Source: Ostreococcus mediterraneus
Lineage: Eukaryota; Chlorophyta; Mamiellophyceae; Mamiellales; Bathycoccaceae
DNA length: 64,000 nt
NCBI GenBank assembly: GCA_012295225.1
Contig: WMKK01000010.1
Coordinates: 496,001 to 560,000, forward strand
Reading direction: 5' to 3'
In this document: positions 1 to 6,979 of the stretch, piece after piece
Position numbering within the stretch: position 1 is the stretch's first letter
Layout of the letters: the number at the start of each line of letters is the position of its first letter
Notes under the pieces: model-generated
Database searches by the model: none
The model's input: only the letters and a program-made list of their open reading frames with translations
What the model was told of the DNA's origin: nothing
Made by a program: the position numbers and the translations under genes

Positions 1-656
1 TCTTTGGCGTGATCGAGAAATAGAACATCCACCCCCACGCCCGCGCCCTGCCCGATGACGCCTTCTACGAAATCTTTCACGGTCCCAACCGCTGCGCTTC
101 CCGCCGCGGTGACGACGGTGACTTTATCGCTCAACGAAGCGAAATCCAAAGCCCAACGCGCGACGTCGGCGTGCCTGGGCTCAAACTCAATGCACATCAT
201 GCGCCCACCGTCGCGCAGGCCCGAGGCGGTTGAAATCGCAGAGTAGCCTAAAAACGTCCCGATTTCAACCACGGTCATCGGATCTCGCGCGCGCAAGACT
301 TCGGCGTACTTGGCTGTCTTTTCGTTCCCGAGCGAGTATTGTGGATAGTACTCTCGCCACAGGTCGTACGCTTTAAGCACGCTCGCGGGATCGCCCCGCG
401 TCGCGTTCGCCTCGACGAAAGGGATGATATCACTCGGCTTACTGTACGGCCATTTGGCGTAAAAGTCGCCGGAATCGATGGGCGCGGCGCGCGAGGCGCG
501 CGGTCCCGCGAAGGCGAACGCCGCGAGCCCTACGACGTCGAGCGTAAAGTCTCGACGACGGAGCGCTCGCGAAGGTTGACAGGCGGACTCGCGAGCGTTC
601 GATGTGGAGCACTGCGACGCCGCCACGGGTGTCGTCGCCGCGGCGGAGGTGCGCAT
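1..656 (-). CDS. COMT-like O-methyltransferase, lumen-targeted (3' end outside window)
   Basis: The frame starts at the ATG at 656 and stays open to the left edge, so the C-terminus is missing. It is a SAM-dependent O-methyltransferase of the catechol/caffeoyl-CoA OMT type. Visible motifs are the SAM-binding VVEIGTFLGYSA, an acidic residue at the end of the next strand (MMCIEFEP), and VLFLDHAK, where D and K match metal and catechol-binding positions in COMT. The first roughly 60 residues look like a two-part plastid import signal: a basic Ser/Ala-rich stretch, then RRRDF, a hydrophobic run (VVGLAAFAFAG) and an Ala-rich cleavage site. This resembles a twin-arginine thylakoid-lumen signal. The substrate cannot be read from the sequence. 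PRMT5 lies 79 bp upstream on the same strand. Confidence 0.82.
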   Translation of the reverse strand, partial: MRTSAAATTPVAASQCSTSNARESACQPSRALRRRDFTLDVVGLAAFAFAGPRASRAAPIDSGDFYAKWPYSKPSDIIPFVEANATRGDPASVLKAYDLWREYYPQYSLGNEKTAKYAEVLRARDPMTVVEIGTFLGYSAISTASGLRDGGRMMCIEFEPRHADVARWALDFASLSDKVTVVTAAGSAAVGTVKDFVEGVIGQGAGVGVDVLFLDHAK

Positions 657-735
657 AGATGAGTATACGATCGCGACGACTTTTGGAGGCGTTTGGCTAT
701 CACACGCGTCTTTTCACGTCGCGCGCGCGGTCGAG

Positions 736-2706
736 CTAAAGACCAATCCAATACGACCGACCATTGACGTTGTGTATAGGGCCGTGCGTGGGTGACTCAA
801 GGAGCCATTCATACCACATTTTATGCGCATCGACGCGGCGCCAGAGATGGAGTGCGATGCGCTCGCCCGAGCGCGCGAGCACCGGCTCGCGAATGGGAAA
901 GTACATCGGGAACCAGCTAAACATGGGCTCTCCCGTCGGACCCAATGTGTGATTGTGCGGATGAATGCTACATCGCACGGTGCCCGACTGGCCCGAGTAT
1001 AACAACGCGTCGAAGTACCCCGCGAAGCCGTGAATCGTGGCGCTATGCGTGGTTTCAAAATCAACCGTGACGTAGCGTTCGTTGCTCGGCATTTGCTTGT
1101 TTGGATGCGAAAACGTCCACACGCTTTTGGGCTCGGCGATGCGATGCACGCGATGAAACTGCACGACGTATGGCGTTTCCATGTGTTCACGATCTTTATA
1201 TACCTTCGCGCCGGTGTGCAACTTGGCTGCGGTCACGGGCGCGACGAAGGATTCGTACTCAGCCGGAATGCTCACGCCGCCCTCCTTGAGCATCCACATC
1301 GCCCCATCCAAGCATTCCGGGCTCAATTCGTTGTCACCAAAGCTACCTAACAACTCACTGACTATGATATCTGCTTTGACATCACCTAAGTTGCTCGAGC
1401 GCATGTCGCCCGGGCACACGAATACTTTTCCGCGCCATTCGTCGCTTTGCGCGAGATGTTGCAGCGTGACGACGGCGTTTGGATTCTTTTCAATCGCATA
1501 CACGATTATATTTCGCCGCGCCGCATTCGCCGCACGAAGCGAAGCGCGCACTAAAGGCCCGCGTCCGGCGCCGACAACCATGACGACTGCGTCGTCGCCT
1601 TCTCGAACGCCATCGAGGAGCGCAAGACGCACCGCTTCTTCGTATTGGTTGTACTTGCTCGCGTCCTTCTCAAACGTTTCATACGTCACGCTCTCCAAGT
1701 TATCCATCAACGGCTGCAGCGGGGCTTGTAAATAGTCTCTATACGGTATCTCAATGAGCGCCTGCTCGGTGAGCGCGTCGATACCGCGGAACAAGTATAC
1801 GAGATACTCCCAATACAATCGCATCGGATGCGCATCCGCATCCGCGACGCGCGACGCGTCACCCTCCACGTCGCGCGGCGCTATGCAACGCAGTCGCTCA
1901 AAATCTCTGGATGATGAATCGATATCACTCAAAATAACCTGCACGTTACGCGTGAACATCTCTCGAATGAACGCCTGAGTCTCCTTTGGCAATACGGGAA
2001 ATCCTCGAGCGTTCGTCCTAAACGCGTCCACGCGCAGCACCACCGCCCCCACGCGCTCACCAATCCACCGCCGCCAAGTCCCATGCACGACATCGCCACC
2101 ACCAACCTCCAAAAGCGCGTACACGTTCGCATCGTGCTCGCACGCAGACATGAACGCCGCCCATTCCACGTAAGACGTTTCGCAACTCGACGCCGACGTA
2201 CGCGCGCCGTCTTCGTCCTCGAGCGTCTCATCATCCACGCGAACCCTCGCCCACACCTTGGTGTGCGTCAACATCCCCAAACTCCCACTCACAATGTTTG
2301 CGTACCTCACATTCGCCGCTCGATGACGCGCATCGAGGCTAAACGTCACCGCGTTTGCGCCCACGTGCGCCGCCCACGCGAGCTCGCGTCTCGCGCCCGC
2401 CTCTTCGCCACCCATAACCACGTCGCGCTGCGTCGCCCGCGACAGGCGCATCACCACTCGCGCGCTCCACGTCGCGCTGTCCAAGCACCCATCGCTGTGC
2501 ATCGACGGCGATGCGGCGTACGCGCCCGGGGCGACGGAAAGCTTGGAGAAATCATCAATCGTCACTGGAACGAGCACGAAATCAAACGCCCGCGACACCG
2601 CGCGCGCGACGGCATCGTTCGGCGTCGCGCGCTCGACGACATCATCGTACGATTCGACGCCAACGTACGCGGCGTCGGCGAGATCGGTGCGCGCACCGAG
2701 GGGCAT
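736..2706 (-). CDS. PRMT5: Protein arginine methyltransferase 5 (type II PRMT)
   Basis: This 656-aa protein is the PRMT5/Skb1/Hsl7 family enzyme that makes symmetric dimethylarginine on histones, Sm proteins and other targets. It has an N-terminal TIM-barrel region, the conserved segment YLQAPLQPLMDNLES followed by YETFEKD, the SAM-binding loop VVGAGRGPLVRA (around residues 377-387), the double-E loop SELLGSFGDNELSPE, and a C-terminal beta-barrel. Human PRMT5 is 637 aa, so this is full length. The open frame extends 13 codons further to a GTG, but the first ATG is at 2706 and is chosen here. It diverges from the DUF1350 gene with only 42 bp between the two ATGs. Confidence 0.95.
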   Translation of the reverse strand: MPLGARTDLADAAYVGVESYDDVVERATPNDAVARAVSRAFDFVLVPVTIDDFSKLSVAPGAYAASPSMHSDGCLDSATWSARVVMRLSRATQRDVVMGGEEAGARRELAWAAHVGANAVTFSLDARHRAANVRYANIVSGSLGMLTHTKVWARVRVDDETLEDEDGARTSASSCETSYVEWAAFMSACEHDANVYALLEVGGGDVVHGTWRRWIGERVGAVVLRVDAFRTNARGFPVLPKETQAFIREMFTRNVQVILSDIDSSSRDFERLRCIAPRDVEGDASRVADADAHPMRLYWEYLVYLFRGIDALTEQALIEIPYRDYLQAPLQPLMDNLESVTYETFEKDASKYNQYEEAVRLALLDGVREGDDAVVMVVGAGRGPLVRASLRAANAARRNIIVYAIEKNPNAVVTLQHLAQSDEWRGKVFVCPGDMRSSNLGDVKADIIVSELLGSFGDNELSPECLDGAMWMLKEGGVSIPAEYESFVAPVTAAKLHTGAKVYKDREHMETPYVVQFHRVHRIAEPKSVWTFSHPNKQMPSNERYVTVDFETTHSATIHGFAGYFDALLYSGQSGTVRCSIHPHNHTLGPTGEPMFSWFPMYFPIREPVLARSGERIALHLWRRVDAHKMWYEWLLESPTHGPIHNVNGRSYWIGL

Positions 2707-2748
2707 TCGCGACGAATGCGCGCGCGGCAGTGAGTGACGCAACACGTG
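2707..2748. promoter_or_regulatory. 42-bp bidirectional promoter between PRMT5 and DUF1350 gene
   Basis: This gap separates two divergent ATGs. It holds TGACGCAAC at 2735-2743, overlapping a G-box CACGTG at 2743-2748 that abuts the right-hand ATG. Both motifs resemble bZIP-type binding sites. Their use as promoter elements is inferred from position. The motif lies so close to the right-hand ATG that the leader must be very short or a later ATG is used. Confidence 0.5.
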
Positions 2749-3888
2749 ATGGCATCATCGTCTGTCGCGTCTGTCGCGTCGCCGTCGGCGCCGTCGCTCG
2801 CGTCCGCGCGCGTCTGGCGCCGCGACAGTCGCCGCGGCGCCGTTCTCGCGCGCGCGCAGGCGCCGAACGACGTCGCGTCGCTCGTCACGCTCGACCGCGC
2901 GTTGAAGCAAATCGCGGACGACCGCAAAAAAAACACACACGCCGCCGCCTCGTGGATCGACGTCGCGGGCGCGCGCGTGCGCCTTCCGCGCGGTCGTCCT
3001 TGGGGATTCGTGCACTTTGTCGGCGGCGCCGTGCTCGGGGCGTACCCGGACGTGGCGTATGATTCTTTGCTGTCGCGCGTCGCTGACGCGTGCGACGTCG
3101 TCGTCGTCGCGACGCCGTTTGAGCTCGGTACCGATCACGAGGCGATCGCCGAGGACGTGAAAGCGATGTATTCGCGCGCGCGCGTCGAGATCTGCGCGCG
3201 GGAGATGTTAGATGTGCGCGCGGCGCCGACGTTTCGCGTGGGGCATTCGTTGGGGTGTAAAGTGTTGGCGTTGTTGGCGTGCGAGGACGAGGACGCGAAC
3301 GCCGACGTCGTGGATGTGGACGCCGCGAGTGGGGCGATATCGATGGCGTCGTCGAGTAAGGATGACGTGACGCAGGGATATTTTTTTGTGGCATTTAATA
3401 ACGCCAGCGCGAGTGATTCGGTGATGTTGATTGAAAAGTTTGCGCGCGAGTTGTTGAAGAATCGAGCCGGCGGAGGAGACAACGCGGCGGCGTTTGATTT
3501 TCTAAAGACGTTGCCGTCGATAGCGTCGTTCGCGGAACGCGCGGCGAAAGCTGCGGGGTTTGATTTTAAGCCTTCGCCCGAGGACACGCTCGAGCGCGTG
3601 CGTAGAAAGTTTTCGGCGAGAAAGACGCGAATGTTAAAGTTTACCGACGACGAGCTGGATCAAAACGAAGCGCTGGTCGCGGCTTTGCGAGCGCGGTTTG
3701 AAGTTTACCCTGGCACGGTGGATACGCAAGAAATTGAAGGCAATCATCTCACGCCGGTATTTTTCACCCTCGAAGGCATGAAATTGTCGCCAGCGCTCGA
3801 GCGCGTCGTTGGAGATTTCTCGCTCGGCGATGCCAAAGGCGTCAACCGACTCGCCGACGCGCTCGTCTCTTGGATTCGGGAGAGATAA
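2749..3888 (+). CDS. DUF1350 family protein, probably plastid
   Basis: A 379-aa protein of the DUF1350 family, found in cyanobacteria and plastids and shaped like an alpha/beta hydrolase. It has a Ser/Ala/Arg-rich N-terminus that fits a plastid transit peptide (about 35 aa), then the family signature GFVHFVGGAVLGAYP, a strand DVVVVATPFELGTDH, and a nucleophile-elbow-like VGHSLGCK. The biochemical function of the family is not established. The frame is open upstream to a GTG at 2734, but the first ATG is at 2749. It is transcribed away from PRMT5 and converges on the RAD54B-like gene, leaving 91 bp between stops. Confidence 0.85.
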   Translation: MASSSVASVASPSAPSLASARVWRRDSRRGAVLARAQAPNDVASLVTLDRALKQIADDRKKNTHAAASWIDVAGARVRLPRGRPWGFVHFVGGAVLGAYPDVAYDSLLSRVADACDVVVVATPFELGTDHEAIAEDVKAMYSRARVEICAREMLDVRAAPTFRVGHSLGCKVLALLACEDEDANADVVDVDAASGAISMASSSKDDVTQGYFFVAFNNASASDSVMLIEKFARELLKNRAGGGDNAAAFDFLKTLPSIASFAERAAKAAGFDFKPSPEDTLERVRRKFSARKTRMLKFTDDELDQNEALVAALRARFEVYPGTVDTQEIEGNHLTPVFFTLEGMKLSPALERVVGDFSLGDAKGVNRLADALVSWIRER

Positions 3889-3979
3889 ATTCGTTTCAAA
3901 GAATCAAACAATCACATTCATTACACATTCTGTACCGGTAGGTAGGTAGATTTTATAGTTTTACAGTCACGCGCATACA

Positions 3980-6544
3980 TCATTCTTTCGCATCTGGTTC
4001 GTCATCGTCGTCGTCATCGTCGTCGGCGAGCGGCTCAATAGCCGACGCGGTGGTCGCCGGCAGCTGACACACAAAAGACACATCCGCGCCCCCATCCGCG
4101 ATCGCGCGTGCGAGTAACGCGTCATTCGTCGTCTTCGACGCGTCATTCAACCAATGCTCGGGCGCGTTCGCGCCTTCACGCGCTTGGATTCGATCGGCGG
4201 TGTCGCAACGCGTCTCCTTGACGTATGAAAACAAGTCTCGCAATTCGCCCTGCGTAAACGACGCACCGCCGCCCGACGCGCCCCCGCCGCTGGCGTTGCT
4301 CGTCGATTTAAACCCCAACGTTCGCGCCAACGCACCCTTGAGCTCTTGGCGTTGAAATAAACGCTCCTCCATCGTGCCGGTGGATAACAATCGATAGATG
4401 GAGACGGGTTTCGATTGCCCGTCGCGCCACACGCGCGCCGTCGCTTGCAAGTCGTTGGCCGGATTCCAATCAGAATCCACGAGCACGAGTCGATTAGCGC
4501 CAATCAAGTTCAATCCAGTACCACCGGCTTTGGTGGAGAGGAGTAAGATTTTGCCGCTGGCGTTGAACGACTTGACGATTTGCGAGCGCTGATTGGCGGG
4601 CACGGAGCCTTGAAGGCGAGCGCAATGGAGACCTTCGTCAGCGCACACGCGAGCGATGACGTCGAGCGTGGTTGTGAATCCAGACACGACAACGATGCGT
4701 TCATCCTCGGTGAGCGCGCGGAACATGGACCGAAGCACGAGGAGCTTGCTCGACGCGTCGATGTCGAATTCATCGGACGCTTCCACCAAAGACGCGGCGT
4801 TGCACAACTTTTGCAAGTTCTGAATGACGCCGAGCACCGACGTTGGCGCTTCGGCGTCGCTCTTACCGCACCGCCCGAGCATTGATTGCAAAGACTTTTG
4901 TTTCAACGCACGTATGTACATGTCTTCTTGTGTCGGCGTAAGACGGATAAACACGACGTACTCCGTCTTTGGCGGCAATAAACTGGCGTTGATTTCGTCA
5001 GCCTTTCGCGCGTGAATGAAACCCTGCGTGAGACGACCGAGCTCAGCGCGTCGCGCCGCACCGATGCGTTTTTCTTCTTCGCTCGCGCCTCGTTCGCCCG
5101 CCTTGCCGATGGGCGCGGCGTAAATTTTGCGAAACGATGTCAAGTCGCCCATCAACCCTGGGCACGCGAAATCCATCACCGCAAAAAACTCATCCAAGTC
5201 ATTCTGTACAGGTGTCCCCGTGAGTAACACGCGACGCGTGCAGTTCAACATCGTGAGTGCCACAGCGCCCTTGGTCGCGTTCGTCGCATTTTTCAACCGA
5301 TGTGCCTCGTCGCAAATGAGCAAATCCACCGACGCGCGCGCCAACGCGTCCGCGTGCGCTCGCAACGTTTCATAGCTTGTAATCAGCACGCTACGTCGGC
5401 GTTGGCTCGGAAGCGCCCAGGTTTGGAACATCTCGCGCGCTTGTTTGTCACCGCCTTCGACGAGTTGCGGATCAACGCGTTCAGGTCCGAGCCACTTTTT
5501 AAATTCGGCACCCCAGTTGCCGACTAAAGACGCGGGCACGCAGACGATAATTCGTCGACACGTCGGCGCACCGCGCTTAAACGGACTCTGCTTCAACAGC
5601 GTCCAGATGAGCGCAATGACTTGTAACGTCTTCCCGAGACCCATTTCATGCGCAAGTAAGCACCCAGTATGCGCCTTGTTCGTGTGCACCGACGCGCGCG
5701 TGCCCATGACGCATTCAAACATAAACGCGACGCCGTCGCGTTGATGCGGACGCAAATGTCGCGCGATAAATGGATCCACAACCACCGCGCACGACGTACG
5801 CGCGTCACGTCGATAAAATTTCGTCTCTAGCGTCGAAAGCACGAGCGCGCCGTCGGCGGTATCGCTGTACAACGGAGTCTCGGGACGCCACGCGGCGGCG
5901 TCTCGCGACGAGGGTGCCGCGTTTTTCGTCACCGTAGCCATGCGCGACGTCGCATTCGTCGGGTGCAAAAACGTCGCGCGCTGAATGTCTTCGCGCGGCG
6001 GCGGTGCGGCACCGCTCATAGAAAACGCCGCGCCTGAATCAACGGCGTCTTTCGCCACGGGTTCGGCAATCTCAACCTCGTAATTCCCAATCGACGTCGT
6101 CGTGCCTTGAACGATGGTGCCCGCGTTCGCCTTAGCCACGCGTTTCCCTTGCATGTCAAGCAACGTCGACACATTCGTACGCACATCCACGATAACGATG
6201 CCATCCATGAACGTCTTCGCACTGCGTTGTTTCCCCCCACCGCCAGCTTTACGCTTCGCATACAACGCCACGAAACACTTCGTCGTATCTCCGTTTGAAA
6301 CCGACGTCGACGTCGACGTCGACGTCGACGCCGGCGCCGGCTTCACCGCACCTCCAAACACCCGCCGCGCCCCGTGCGCCCCATTCGCGCCGAACGGCGA
6401 CACGAACGGTCGTTTCCCCACCTCCCCCGACGCCGCGAACGGCGACACGAACCCGCGTTTCACCCCGACCGCGCGATGAACCGCGACGACTGTCGCACCC
6501 TCCGAGACACCATCACCACCATCGTCATCACCCTCGCCCTCCAT
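3980..6544 (-). CDS. RAD54B: RAD54B/RDH54-like SNF2 DNA translocase
   Basis: An 854-aa Swi2/Snf2 ATPase that remodels RAD51-DNA filaments in homologous recombination. The N-terminal module (about residues 88-163, with KCFVALYAKRK, a DG pair, LLDMQGKRVAK and NYEVEI) is the one that distinguishes RAD54B/Rdh54 from RAD54. The helicase core follows: HEMGLGKTLQ (Walker A, about 299-308), the DEAH box (412-415), LLTGTPVQND and the helicase-C motifs GGTGLNL and ARVWRDGQ. The N-terminus carries a (ST)n tract encoded by a gtcgac repeat and two copies of an FVSPF motif. The C-terminus ends in a run of Asp encoded by GAC/GAT triplets. RAD51B lies about 4.4 kb further on. Confidence 0.9.
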   Translation of the reverse strand: MEGEGDDDGGDGVSEGATVVAVHRAVGVKRGFVSPFAASGEVGKRPFVSPFGANGAHGARRVFGGAVKPAPASTSTSTSTSVSNGDTTKCFVALYAKRKAGGGGKQRSAKTFMDGIVIVDVRTNVSTLLDMQGKRVAKANAGTIVQGTTTSIGNYEVEIAEPVAKDAVDSGAAFSMSGAAPPPREDIQRATFLHPTNATSRMATVTKNAAPSSRDAAAWRPETPLYSDTADGALVLSTLETKFYRRDARTSCAVVVDPFIARHLRPHQRDGVAFMFECVMGTRASVHTNKAHTGCLLAHEMGLGKTLQVIALIWTLLKQSPFKRGAPTCRRIIVCVPASLVGNWGAEFKKWLGPERVDPQLVEGGDKQAREMFQTWALPSQRRRSVLITSYETLRAHADALARASVDLLICDEAHRLKNATNATKGAVALTMLNCTRRVLLTGTPVQNDLDEFFAVMDFACPGLMGDLTSFRKIYAAPIGKAGERGASEEEKRIGAARRAELGRLTQGFIHARKADEINASLLPPKTEYVVFIRLTPTQEDMYIRALKQKSLQSMLGRCGKSDAEAPTSVLGVIQNLQKLCNAASLVEASDEFDIDASSKLLVLRSMFRALTEDERIVVVSGFTTTLDVIARVCADEGLHCARLQGSVPANQRSQIVKSFNASGKILLLSTKAGGTGLNLIGANRLVLVDSDWNPANDLQATARVWRDGQSKPVSIYRLLSTGTMEERLFQRQELKGALARTLGFKSTSNASGGGASGGGASFTQGELRDLFSYVKETRCDTADRIQAREGANAPEHWLNDASKTTNDALLARAIADGGADVSFVCQLPATTASAIEPLADDDDDDDDEPDAKE

Positions 6545-6979
6545 CGCATGTACGCCCTATCAACCCTCCGACGTCACCCAGCACGCGTACACGTATATCA
6601 AACGAAACACGCTCAATCCATCGGCGTCGCGCAACCCGCGTCGGCGTCGTCGCGTCGGCGTCTGACGTCGTCGCGAACGAGGGCGCGGACGGGGCGATTC
6701 GGTGGTTCAAATGTTCGGACATTCGGCGTCATCCCGAAACGGTCCGTTTTGTATCCTTGTCGTGGTATCACAGCGCGTGAACACCCACGCCGACGACGAC
6801 GCGCGCGCGCGAGAACACGACGCGGAGCGCGAGCGTCACGGGGCGTGACGCATCGGACGACACAGCGCGGACGCATCGCACGTCTTTACACGGTCACCGC
6901 GGTGCGCGCGACACGAGCGACGCGTGGTAGGCCAGAGATTTGAATTCAGCGCGGCGATCTTTTTTAGTGTTGCGATCGC
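6545..6979. other. 435-bp divergent intergenic region
   Basis: It separates the RAD54B-like gene (minus) from the 942-aa gene (plus). No credible coding frame is seen. It contains a perfect 7-bp inverted repeat with a 3-bp spacer: CGTCACG at 6834-6840 and CGTGACG at 6844-6850. The right arm leads into TGACGCA at 6846-6852, a motif shared with other short promoters in this window. Nothing else stands out beyond CG-rich runs. Confidence 0.5.

Noticed and set aside
6700-6725. GGTTCAAAT resembling a tRNA B box
   Set aside because: No matching acceptor stem, A box or cloverleaf could be built around it.
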